Shown here piece after piece: positions 1-10,070 of a DNA stretch of 64,000 bases. Origin of the DNA: Flammulina velutipes (Eukaryota > Basidiomycota > Agaricomycetes > Agaricales > Physalacriaceae). Numbering within the stretch: the stretch's first letter is position 1; the number at the start of each line of letters is the position of its first letter. The notes beneath the pieces are model-generated. The model saw only the letters and a list, made by a program, of their open reading frames with translations. It was not told the origin of the DNA and did no database searches. Location of the stretch: NCBI GenBank assembly GCA_011800155.1, contig CM022371.1, positions 1,116,001 to 1,180,000 on the forward strand. The letters run 5' to 3'. Made by a program: the position numbers and the translations under genes.

Positions 1-1087
1 CCCTCGCTATGTACTCCGTCAATCTTTGTATGCATTACCAGAAAAAAGAACTTACTGCTTTCTTTTCATCTTCAGCTACGCCCTTCACAACGTCTGGTTT
101 TGAAGGTGCCATTGGCGCGAAGGAGTTACCGGCGATGATAATTCGAGATATCTGAGCAGCCACTAGTCGGTCCTCAATGCCACCCTCTTCTCCCGCAAGA
201 TACTCAATAAGCATTTGGAGCGAAGCGTCGGGCGAATCCGACGACCCCACGCTTAAGCCAGAAATAACGGCTATCCATTCGTCTGAAGCGGTATCTGCCA
301 TTTCAAACATTAGTATCTGCGTCGCGTGTGGATTTTGACAATGCTCACCATCAACATCCATAGCGTCGTCCGCCTGCTCGTCGTCGTTATTTCTCTCAAT
401 CGGCGGCGCCATTCCCGCGAAACAAATGTCCACCACCTCGAAATCTCCATTGGGGGTCTCCATGCCTAACGCCCCCATGATAACGCCAGTGACCAAGTTC
501 GCGTTCTTTAGTCGGTCCCCTACGAGATTTACGCGTCCGGATTCGTCCTCAAGCATGACCACATCGTCGGAGGAACAGAATTTGGTGGGAGGGGGCGGCG
601 GTGGTATGGAATGCTTCAAAGGGTTGTCTAGTGACGCGTGAATGAAATGATAGATGGACTCACGTCGCGCGCGATATCTTCCATGACATTTGGCTTCAAT
701 GGCATGTCGAGATATACTGTGCCGATGATATAGCAGAGCTGGGATTTTACGATCTCCAGAACGCGAGGAACGAGAAAAGGGCTACCTGGGGGTTTTCAGT
801 AGACTGCAGGTTCAAGACGACGCGACGCACCTGCGATATTGCTCCATCGTTCAGTCGCCTTCTCTTCTACGAATTCTCGCAGTTTTTTGAGTCTCAGATA
901 GTATATGTTGGAGTATTGGTGCTTGTAGGACTTGTCTGCTTTGTTGATTTTGAATGATGGCGTTTCTTCGACTGGGTCCAAGACGAAGGTCGCTGCCCGC
1001 CGAGGCAGCGGAGAAGACGGTCTGGGAGTAAATTCATATGAAGATTAGAGAGGTAAAAGGAACTTACATTACTTGAATATCACTCAT
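1..1087 (-). CDS. DNA polymerase delta small subunit (POLD2/Cdc1), 5' part, cut by window edge
   Basis: This is the regulatory B-subunit of replicative DNA polymerase delta, which holds the catalytic subunit in the nuclear holoenzyme. Four exons can be joined: 1068-1087, about 820-1021, about 665-790 and 56-613. Conserved family blocks read in order: KQYSNIYYLRL-like (here KHQYSNIYYLRLKKL), then PRVLEIVKSQLCYIIGTVY, then VMLEDESGRVNLVGD (OB-fold start), ICFAGMAP, and ISRIIIAGNSF. The start is the ATG at 1087, whose first exon is only 20 nt (MSDIQV). The acceptor near 614-616 was chosen because it keeps the frame to the proline-rich linker (HSIPPPPPP). The phosphodiesterase-like C-terminal half lies beyond base 1. 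Nothing looks broken. Family assignment is firm; the small first exon is an inference. Confidence 0.9.
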
Positions 1088-1434
1088 CGTCGTGGCGGAG
1101 AAGACCCACAGAGTAACGGAATAAGTGCCGGATCTGGACAAAAACGGACAGATCATCTCTTGTCGGAGTCTGGCTATATTGTGTGTCCTTTATAAATAGA
1201 AAACAGTAAAGTACATACATGATACACTCAACATTTTCATATTCTTTCCAGCTCGCCTGATTAAGTACACGAGAAGGTTAGACGAAATACATATGTGGTA
1301 CATTGTCTGCTATAGTAGTGCGAAGGGATCCGTTGTTTACCAATTTGGAAGCACCTTCCTGCCCTCCCGTAGCAGTTGGTTTAATCTCGAGAGTTCAAGG
1401 GATCCTGGCTGTTGGCCGTCCGGGATATCCAAAT
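1088..1434. other. intergenic gap
   Basis: No coding exon is supported here. It separates the start of the POLD2 gene from the 3' end of an F-box gene on the same strand. It holds a TATA-like tataaata on the + strand near 1191, but no + strand gene follows it. Confidence 0.5.
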
Positions 1435-3063
1435 TCAATCTAAGGAAAGAAGTGGAAATGTTAGACTCAACGCGTTGAAAGAGTAACGAAGTAAGTACTC
1501 ATCGCGCCTGCTATAATCGACTCTGGCTCCGATTTGGCAACCATGCACTCGTACGGGAAATGCTGATGCCCAGGACTGATATTCGAACAAGGTCCTTGGG
1601 CCCGGTACATAATGCCGGACCCACCTGGGATGAATCACAGGCATTGCGAACGTAGCTAGAGATGGGATATGTGTACCAAAGCAAGTGGTCAATGAAAGGA
1701 GGCGAAGATAGTGGTGTACGAAGGGATAGACGACATACGCGTCCTGGTCGATATAACCAATATCAAGGCGCAGAAGGCGCAAATGACGGAGACCAGAGAG
1801 GGCTTCTGCTAGATTTTCCTGACGATAAGATACATTAATGGATGCAGAGATAATGATTGAGCTAACACACCTCAATTTCTGGAAATCGAGTTATACCATC
1901 AGACCAGCATCGTTGTATCTCCAGTGTCACGATATTCGGATACGTAGCAGCTATGAACCTCAACAGCTGACAGTCGATCTCTCCGTGGACGGCGAATCGG
2001 AGCTCTATCAACGAAACTCCCAATTTCGATAATTGAAGCTTTTCCAGAAATTGAGCAGACGTGGGTGCTGCGTAACAGACCTTGTCAGATATCATAGTCT
2101 GGCGAGGGTTATGGAGGAGAGTGAGAGAGGTCGTCTCAGCTGCCAGATATGAGAGGATGTGGTCCTCGGACTTCAAGTTGGACATTTTGAACGTTGTCAG
2201 TGTTAGTGGCATTTCGGCAGTCCGCGAAGCCAGGATAAACGGAGGGCCATCGTCTTTCGTCTCTCTGCACCATATCGCCAGATTCTCCAAGCTTCGTATC
2301 TTAGAGATACCGTGTAGTACCCGCGACGAATCGAGGGTGGGGGGCCTGCCGCTGATTATGAGGGTACGAAGCTGGGAGGACGACAGAAGTGCGATTACTG
2401 GGAGGTCAATGATACGGCCATCAATCTCCAATGTCCGTAGTCTCCCTATGTAGTACGGAAGGAGGGAGCGGTATAAGATTTGTGGCGGGTCGTAGCCCCA
2501 CGCACACAACTCCAACGTTTCGACGTTCGTGTTGATCAATTCTGGGATAAGAGATGGCCTGTCGATGTGGTAGCTATTCGAGAACCGCAGAGTGACTAAA
2601 GAGGGTATTTTGTCCACAACTGGTAGAATGCATAAAAGCAATTGCAAGCCTCCATCGCGCAGAGCAAGGTTGTTCAAGGAAGGGATGTTTTGAAGGAGAT
2701 CCCGCACAGTGAAGATATCGATGTCGTGTCCGGGGTAAAGGAGATGCAGAGTCAATGATCTGTACGAAGATTATCAGAGGCTATCGATACAATTGAATGT
2801 GACATATGTTCAGACCTGATGAAAGGTAAGCAGCGTACGGGTAATGATTTGGTACTTGAGCTGGGTGTCCAATCGACCACAGAAAAAAGGTGCGGCGTCA
2901 CTATACGGTGGAAACGAGTAGAAACAAGTGCGAGGCTGCGCAAATCCTTGCGAAAGAAGTCAGGCCAAGTCACGATGATCAATAATATCTCGGTGGGAAG
3001 ACAGTCAAGTCTGATTCTGCGTCGGCGCAAGCGGAGAGTGATTCGTCGACAGAGACGCTTCAT
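1435..3063 (-). CDS. F-box / leucine-rich-repeat-like protein
   Basis: Three exons are supported: about 2817-3063, 1871-2759 and 1435-1818. The N-terminus carries an F-box (residues about 20-65: LDCLPTEILLIIVTW, then DLRSLALVSTRFH), preceded by an arginine-rich stretch. The rest is a run of leucine-rich segments typical of basidiomycete F-box proteins (LPFIRSLTLHLL, SLNNLALRDGG, SLVTLRFSN, NIVTLEI, HLRLLRLDIG). F-box proteins dock to Skp1 and select targets for SCF ubiquitin ligases; the substrate cannot be predicted. Phase supports the joins: AG|GTCTGA to ACAG|A restores IRSLTLH, and GAG|GTGTGT to CAG|GAA restores the repeat. The start is the ATG at 3063. The 3' end is the first in-frame stop and is less certain. 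Confidence 0.75.
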
Positions 3064-3384
3064 TATGGATTTATGTGGTGGCGGTACGAGACAGAACGGT
3101 ATACTGTCGAACGCACCTCCGTATCCGGAACCCGGACCGGAGCAAAGCTGTTGCTCTGAACACTATTTTGGGTCCCAATACTCTCTCAAAAACCTTGCCA
3201 CATCCCCTCCTGATCCTGCCAGAAATCGAATATATATGACCTTTGGAAAGTGACTTGGGGCACAACATATTTCTCCTCCGAGCTCTCCTAGAATCTTCCA
3301 AGGACCATCATTGCACGAACATATTCTTCCCAAAATAGCTCCACTGGGTCCTACATTATGAAAGAGTGGTGGTACTACGAAACG
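3064..3384. other. intergenic gap
   Basis: No supported exon. Short open frames here have no family resemblance and biased composition. It lies between the F-box start and the TFIIIC subunit stop, both on the minus strand. Confidence 0.45.
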
Positions 3385-5565
3385 CTAGCGTTGCGCCTGG
3401 AAACTTTTTGCATTTCGATCCAATATACCCTTCAACCGTAACGCCTACATCGAAATACAATGAGCCGGTGAATATCAAGCAAGTTCAAACGTACCGCTGC
3501 ATCCTCAGGCCTCAATGCGCCCTTCGCCATATTATGCTTCCCAGCACGGAGTCTATGTCCCTTGGAGATCGTCGTAGACTTCCCACTGGTACCTTCAGCG
3601 TTCGCCAGCAACTTCTCGCACTCTTCATCCGATGCGACGTGCCCTTGCAAGAGCGAAAAGAACTTGTGACGCAAGACCCCTTTGATACGCTCAAGGGATA
3701 ATGCAGTGTACCAGCCGTCCCGTTCCTAAGAATAAGCGATGAGGACATAGTAGAGTATAGAAAGGGAAGGAGAAATGAGCCCACATCACACGCCTCCCGG
3801 AGGCCCTCTGAATCTTCAATCATTTCCTTCAGCATAGGATCGGATATATCGCACAGCTGAAATGCAGCAGTTTCCTTGGTCAATGTCTGCCCGTCGAAAA
3901 TGTGCGATGTTCTCCATCGCGTTGAGTTTTTTTACAAGTTAGAAACAGAGAGCACAAAACTCACCTTCGATCATCCTTGTCAGCGGTTGGGTCCAAAAGG
4001 ACGTTGGTGTAAGAGCGGTCTTGACGTCGTGTGGTAACCGAAGGACGCGCAATCGGATGATTTGCATTGCGGAAATATAGCCTTTGGTATCTGTCAAGTC
4101 GCCGTTAGGCATGATTAATCATTATTCAACGAACAAAGACTCACAGCCTGGCTTCGGTCGTCGTACGAGGGTCGTATCCAAATTTCACTAGAGTATCGCG
4201 CCATGGACCATCCTGAAAGACATAGCACACTAAAGGCAGAAGCACTTTTGAGCTGAAGGGAAGCTTGTTGGAAACGTAATAAACAGAAACTTCAACGCCT
4301 ACTTGTGGATCTCACGAGCCTCGTTTTGAGGGAACTGGTTGAATAGGGACATTCGCGTCCAAACGGGCCGTAAGTCGAATTGCTGAGGAGCTCCCAACGT
4401 GAATTGCGAGGACATCCTTTTGTCCTGGTACTCACCTCTTCGAGCTTTTTGAGTAACTTTGGGTCCATTTGATCTCGCGCTGTTTCTACGACACTGGGAG
4501 GTTTGAGAGGGACCTAAAAAGTTTTAGGAAACATGAAGATAAAAGATTGCGGCACTGACTGTGGTGTCTGCAAATGAGATAGTAGCGGGTCCGTATCCTT
4601 TCCAGCGCATGCGGTTTATGAGACGTTTCTTTTCTTCTCCAGTTTCTTCATCCACGGATGTTGATACCATTGACGCTGTATTTGCTTTGAAGCTGGATAG
4701 ATAATATTCATGACAATGTGCAGATATCTAGCGAGAGAAACTTACTTGTAGACTTGAGGAATGTTCTGGCGGCTGAAAATGGGAGGCGGGAAGAGCCGTA
4801 GGTTACTTCGCATTGCTGAGGGTTCCGTGGATTGTGCTGGGAGAGGTGGTGGTGGAAGTGCCACCGGTGTATTGGATTCCTGAAGTTCCGGGTCGATGTT
4901 CATAGCAAAGTCCTGCGGGTCGCTCGTAGATGTGAGCATTTCAGCGGGTAACCGATACTCGTGCTTCTCTTCTGGTATTCTGTAATTGCATATTTGTTCC
5001 ACTATAGATGGTTTTGTGAATCTCGTCAGTGGGATAGACAGCCTTCACGCACCATCCATATGTTCCAAGGCCAATCGTAGTTGGCTCATAGGATCCTGCA
5101 TTTCTGGCTGGAACTGATAGTCGGCCATATCTAGACAGCAGTCAATTCCCGTTCCCGGGCAAATACATAATCTACGAGAGACGCACTTCTGAACCGGACA
5201 GTCTTTGGTACAACACCCATCATATGAGTTGTATAGTGTCCCACCACTGGATCATCGGGATCACGGTTCTTTTTCTTGCGTTTTACGACCTTCATCAAGA
5301 GTGTAGTCGACGAAACCACAGATCCCGGTATAGGATGGGCGAATGGGTTGTCGGGACGCAGGTGTAGTTCGACGAGAGTTTCAGCCTTGGTTGCCCCGCG
5401 CTTGAATGCGTTTTCGAGACTAGATAGGCCTCCGAGCGTCCGAACGGCTTCGGGAACAGATGCAGACTTTACGCGCCCAGGATATTCGACGACGTAGAAC
5501 GGCGTCGAGGGTAGAGGCAACTGGCGTGCAGACGTCGACGCTTCAGGTTGATTGTCGATATCCAT
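3385..5565 (-). CDS. Transcription factor IIIC subunit 5 (GTF3C5 / TFC1 tau95-like)
   Basis: TFIIIC recruits TFIIIB and RNA polymerase III to tRNA and other small-RNA genes; this subunit contacts the A-box in the tauA module. The N-terminal family block is clear at 5280-5500: FYVVEYPGRVKS, then LGGLSSLENAFKR, LELHLRPDNPFAHP-like and LMKVVKRKKK. Later exons give the other landmarks: FPPPIFSRQNIPQVY at 4742-5002, then RINRMRWKGYGPA near 4600, and DGWYTAL plus IKGVLRHKFF near 3660-3730. The start is the ATG at 5565 (MDIDNQPEAS); frames upstream are histidine/arginine-rich and unlike the family. A GTACGT donor near 3497 and a GTAG acceptor extend the 3' end to a stop at 3385. There are about eight introns. 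It is divergent from AP-3 mu, with 246 bp between the start codons. Confidence 0.88.
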
Positions 5566-5811
5566 GACGTTCAGAGTCGATTCAGGCAATTTACGCGTCA
5601 AAAACGCTTTAGCGCAGGTGTGATGATGATGGTACAAAGTCAGGAGCTTGAGCTTGATCGGTCTCCTTCTCACCATCATCGCTGCGGTATATCCTTGGAT
5701 ACTTGTCTACAGAATTCATCAACGTCCAGAACTATGTAAGTACACTCATTCGAACTAATATCATAGTTGCTTGATAGTCAATTTCAGACCCATCTTATTT
5801 CGATTTCCTGA

Positions 5812-6971
5812 ATGCCTCTCGATGGTCTCATCATCCTCGACTCGGCCCAACGACCAATAGTGCAGTCGACCAATGCTGTCCTCTTCGACCAAGTCAGTGT
5901 ATCATGCAACGACATCCACTTTGTCTGCGCGCTGTCTCCTCCTACGGACCCTTTGCTTGGAATAGCATTCCTCAACGCCTTCATTGATGTCCTCAAAATC
6001 TATTTCGGCGACAGCGTCAACGCTGTGGCGCTCCAGGACAACTTTGACATCGTGTATCAACTCATCGCCGAGAGCCTTGACGCTGGACATCCCTTGACCA
6101 CATCTCCCAATGCTCTCCGCGATATCGTCACCCCTCCCTCACTGCTCAACTCTCTACTCGGAAGTGCCCTTTCCACCTCCAACCCTCCCAAACCCTTCTC
6201 TAGCCCAATCCCGTGGCGAAGAGCGGGCGTACGCCACGTCAATAACGAAATTTTCTTCGATGTCGTCGAAAACCTTAAATGCCTCGTATCACGGAATGGC
6301 ACCACCCTCTCATCTTTCGTCAAAGGACGGATAGACGTTGATTCCCGCTTGTCTGGCATTCCGGACTGTCTGTTGACTCTATCGAACCCATCCACCGTCG
6401 CCCAGCCGGCCTTTCATCCATGTATACGTCTCGCTCGCTGGGTGTCGCAGAAGAGCATGTCCTTTGTCCCTCCAGACGGCAAATTCGTCCTAGCAGATTA
6501 CCAGGTCCCCCAGCCTCCACCTATTCCACTCACTCTCAAAGTCGATCTGGGTTCCGGACGATTAGAGATATCCATGAATTCACGAATGACTACACATACA
6601 ATGGAGAAGGTTGAGGTCGAGGTTCCCTTTGGGGCGCCTGTTGCCGGGCTGCGGGGGACGGGGTCTTCATGGACGTGGGATTCCAAGACGTGCATTCTGC
6701 GATTTGAGATCCCGCAGTTTACTCCTGGTTCACGATGTCTGCTGAAAGCGGAATGGAATTCGGAAGTCAAGTAGGTGGATTTCGTGTGTGTTTCTGCTTG
6801 ATACTCATTGTGATCAGTCCTTCGCCGTCTCGAGTCGTTCTCGTCCGGTTTTCGATACCATCGCATACTTTTTCCGCGCTTCGAGTCTCCAAGTTTACCG
6901 TTAGCGAAGAATATACACCATACAAGGGTGTACGTGGGAGGAGCGAAGGACATGTTGAATGGAGATGGTGA
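5812..6971 (+). CDS. AP-3 adaptor complex subunit mu (medium chain)
   Basis: AP-3 sorts cargo from Golgi or endosome to the vacuole; the mu subunit reads tyrosine signals. The N-terminal longin half opens with LIILDSAQRPIVQS. The mu-homology domain starts at the diagnostic PWRRAGVRHVNNEIFFDVVE segment (about residue 140). It continues with SFVKGRIDVDSRLSGIPDC-like sequence, then FVPPDGKFVLADYQ. One 3' intron is predicted (donor AA|GTAGGT near 6773, acceptor ATCAG near 6818). It adds the last beta strands, including the family-like EEYTPYKGVR, and a stop at 6971. Start ATG is at 5812. The long first ORF suggests few introns compared with its neighbours. Length (about 370 residues) is slightly short for the family but all main blocks are present. 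Confidence 0.88.
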
Positions 6972-7314
6972 TTACCGAATGGTGTAGCCGGATATGGTAG
7001 TGCCTGTGGCGCCTTTGCTTCATAGTAAAGCAATACGCTCCTCTGTTGGAAACTTGGATTTGAGCTTGAAGGCTTTTTGATTCCGCTCGGATCAGACGTG
7101 GGGAGATCTTGTCAATTGCCTTCGGCGGTGGCAGTGCGCGTCCCTTGATTGTGACCAGCTGTGACGACGCGCTTACGGTCCGGCCGTTGAAGTTGAAGGT
7201 TGAAGTCGACCTACCACCACCATTCAACTACGTCCAACACTGGCAAGACATTTTTGTCTAGCAAATCCTTGTACTTTATAGCCTCTATCTCTCTCACTGT
7301 ATCAATAGCCCGTA
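6972..7314. other. intergenic gap, likely promoter of the PPTase-like gene
   Basis: No supported exon. Open frames on the minus strand have no family features. A pyrimidine-rich stretch with tatctctctcactg lies just before the ATG at 7315. Confidence 0.45.
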
Positions 7315-8511
7315 ATGTCGCACCACGAAGACACCGGGTCAGGAAGCAGCGAGCCTACACCTATGCCTGATCAACGGGCTACTGGCCTGGGGCAAGCTCA
7401 GAATCCGCCACTGCAGAATCCAATGCCGCGACAGCCACCAGAATTTCCGATTCTCATCTGGATGCTATCTCTCAATCGCGAATACACAATAGAGGTGTGT
7501 ATATTGTGGCTAAACATCGTGGCGGCCCTCTGACCAAACGCCACTTTTCTAGGAATACGATGCATGTTACAACTTCATCAAGGAATTCCTACCTCACGTA
7601 TCCACCGGCCCACGTAACCCAGAAGACCCAAACTCATTCCGTGCGTTATCGGCTTCGTTTCCGTTTCCGGTGCTCGATCTTCATGTTTGCTTAGGCCACT
7701 GTATCACACAACTTCTACCCGTGCTGATGATGCGCCATCGTCGAATCCCGCGGTCGAAATGGCGAGACTTCATCACAGCCAACGGCAAACACTGGATAGA
7801 ACAGGTGCGAATATCCATCTCTCCACGATTGCGACAACAGCTCACTCGGAGCGCAGATGCAAGATGGTCTACCCCCAGAAAAGTTCCTCTGGTCGATGAT
7901 TGGATATCACATAGAGTGCGGCCCTTCGCTGTGTGGTATCGCCATGACCCAGGGCACTCAGAAACGTGTCATAAACATCGGTCTGGGGATCAAGCAAGTG
8001 GTCGTCGAACCGCGTGGTATACCCGTCCCAGCTTTTATCGAGTCTCAGAGACACAAAGTCTGTCTTCTCCCTCGCTATCTCGCTATCCAGGCGCTCACTC
8101 CAGCTCCAGCTGACCGACAAGGAGTTCAACCTCATTCCCTTGGATCAGGGTGACGATATCGCGCTTCGGCGGCTCTTCATCCTCCTCGCGCTCAAGGAGG
8201 CGTACATTCACGCGGTCGGTCAGCCACTAGGGTTCGACTACTCGCGCCTAGAATTCAACGTCCCCGAATGCAAAGCGTGGGGCGACAACTACCCTCTCCA
8301 AGGCTGGGAGTTCCGCATTTGGAACGTTGACATCGGGGTGGCTAGAGGCGATAACCTCGTTGAGGAGAAATACATCTGCGTGTGCGCGTTCTTCCGCGGC
8401 GCGAAGGAGTCGACGTTCATGTGGGAGGATACGAAACGCAAGTTGGAGTCGTGGGTCCAGTTCGTGGATATTGACCAAATGATCAAGGTGATTCCGAAAT
8501 TGGCGGCGTGA
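7315..8511 (+). CDS. Sfp-type 4'-phosphopantetheinyl transferase-like protein, active site degenerate
   Basis: Active members attach phosphopantetheine to carrier proteins. The fold is recognisable from an N-terminal block (CITQLLPVLMM, then WRDFITANGKHWIE, matching the family GKPY region), SLCGIAM, LTDKEF, and the helix LFILLALKEAYIHAVG with LGFDYSRLEF. Predicted introns: about 7492-7551, 7644-7694, 7804-7856 and 8042-8090. The last joins AFIE to RSLQLQLTDKEF and removes an apparent frame change. Two active-site residues look lost. Where the family has GVDVMKV, this gene reads GLGIKQV, so the Mg-binding Asp is Gly. Where the family has (S/T)H, it reads EC. The KEA motif is kept. It is therefore probably inactive or altered, or a recent pseudogene with open frames. 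The 3' UTR lies in a duplicated segment. Confidence 0.7.
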
Positions 8512-8520
8512 AATGTAAGT

Positions 8521-8942
8521 TATGTAGAGTGGATCTGAAACCGGATTTTTCTTTTGCTTTTTTTGAATACCCCCTTCCATTGCTGCTATCGGATTAGTCG
8601 TGTACAAGCTACCTTGTATTTTGTAGCATCTATTGTAATCATAAATATGCCACGAAACCCGTCGATATCCACTGTCTGTGCGCAGCAGGCTTGAGCGTAT
8701 GACCAACATCTCTGTACTCATTACAACCAGCACGCTATATATACAATTAGCCAGTGGATGGAGCAGCCCCGTCCATCGACATCTTCAGCCAATATGTGGC
8801 CTTGTCCTTGTTACACTCCGCTCTCTAGGCAATCCCTGACGCATCGACTTACCAGCTCGTCGCCCTATTTCGACGATACGAACCATGCCCATGACTTGGT
8901 CCCAGAAAGCGGGTGGTGTCTCCCGCGGAGGCATATGCACCA
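8521..8942. repeat. direct duplication, copy 1 (NIPA 3' end plus downstream DNA)
   Basis: This segment is a diverged direct copy of 9639-10070. Shared blocks include tgtaga(g/a)tggatctg near the left end, gccagtggatggagcag in the middle, and gtctcccgcggagg near the right end. Copy 1 spans the 3' flank of the PPTase-like gene. The small minus-strand gene at 8959-9461 sits between the copies. Confidence 0.8.
8741..8942 (-). pseudogene. fragment of the NIPA transporter 3' exon
   Basis: Read on the minus strand, this is the part of the duplication that matches the last coding exon of the NIPA-type gene at 9865-11895. Matching pieces are PPRETPPAFW and MSMDGAAPSTG-like ends. Small insertions (for example around 8895-8910) and deletions break the frame. 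No upstream membrane exons accompany it, so it is a dead 3' fragment. Confidence 0.7.
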
Positions 8943-8958
8943 ATGTTGACGGCTGCAT

Positions 8959-9461
8959 TCATGCGCCAAATACATCAGCGACATGTTCTTCGATATACGC
9001 CACCTTCTCCGGGGTACTCTCCAGTCCGAGGGCACCTGTAAGACCGGGTCAGCACACCGGATTGAGATGAATCAAAAATTGGGAAATGTACGTCGATCTT
9101 GTCTTTTGAGAGAGGTTTGCCATTTGTATATGGCCTGTACAAACGGCTCCGCAGCTTCGTCCGCCAAATCGCTGTGAGCAATCAGGATAGCTTGGATTTC
9201 GTCCTTGTATCAAGGTCAGTGTTCTGCTTCCAAGCGATGTATGTGTACTTACGTGGGAAGCCCCGTCAGGAATCGTAGGCTCGGGTACTGCTCTCCTTGC
9301 GTGGAGACTCAGAATATCCTCCTATAATATCGCCATGTCAGATTAAATATGCGGGTGATCTAGTAAAGACATAACAGTACCGTAAATTGTTCCCATTTCT
9401 GTAAGAGAGCTTCTTTGCGGTCCAGAGAAGCTGCAGCGCCCCGAGTAGTGCGCCCCGGCAT
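8959..9461 (-). CDS. small conserved-looking protein of unknown function (about 112 residues)
   Basis: I do not recognise the family. Four exons join in phase: ATG at 9461 to about 9381, about 9252-9322, about 9096-9207 and 8959-9033. Introns start GTACTG, GTAAGT and GTACAT and end in TATAG, ACAAG and TACAG. The product begins MPGRTTRGAAASLDRKEALL and has no signal peptide or membrane segment. It is amphipathic and helical-looking, with the pieces DEIQAILIAHSDLADEA and KVAYIEEHVADVFGA. No single open frame shows it because all exons are short. It lies exactly between two copies of a duplicated segment; its stop is 17 bp from the end of copy 1. Phase-consistent splicing and regular helix composition support a real gene. 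Confidence 0.6.
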
Positions 9462-9638
9462 GATAGGAAAGATGGAAAGAGGAAAGAGATTGTCACGGCG
9501 TCACTCTTTCTTGTGACGCCACACATTAGACTACACTAATAAATGACAGACAAACGCTGCGAGGCTGCCATGTCCGTGAGTCACTGAAATTACTAATAAG
9601 TATACCGGCACTATTACTCAGTACTCAGCGTTCTATGA

Positions 9639-10070
9639 TATGTAGAATGGATCTGGAATCGGATTTTTCTTTTTCTTTGATGAAGAACCCTGACAGAGTC
9701 TGACATTTTGGTTCTGCGTTGTATTTTGTAGTATCTACCAAACATATATGTGCCCAAAAGTACATTGATACTGCTGCGCACGAGTGTAACCAACCAACAT
9801 CCGATATTATGATCTTATAATGTACTCATTACAACCGTCAGGCTATATGTACAACGTGATAGAATTAGCCAGTGGATGGAGCAGTCCCGTCCATCGACAT
9901 CGTCGCCCTACTACGTGGCCTTGTCCTTGTTGCACTCCTCTCTCTAGGCAAAATATCCCTTGACGCCTCCCCAAACCAACTCGTCGCCCTATTCCGGCGA
10001 TACGAGTCTGGCGAACCATGCCCTTGCTCCCAGAAAGCGGGCGGTGTCTCCCGCGGAGGTGTATGCACCA
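9639..10070. repeat. direct duplication, copy 2 (source copy, includes NIPA terminal exon)
   Basis: This is the counterpart of 8521-8942. It holds the 3' flank and the last coding exon of the NIPA-type gene, in frame, so it is probably the original. The stretch 9462-9638 before it has no gene. Confidence 0.8.

Noticed and set aside
3071..3301. Minus-strand frame rich in arginine
   Set aside because: No homology-like motifs; it lies between two well-defined genes and has no intron evidence.
8030..8095. Frame change inside the PPTase-like gene that looked like a frameshift mutation
   Set aside because: A 49-nt intron (8042-8090, GTCTCA...TATCCAG) with matching phase joins AFIE to RSLQLQLTDKEF with the family's usual spacing, so no mutation is needed.
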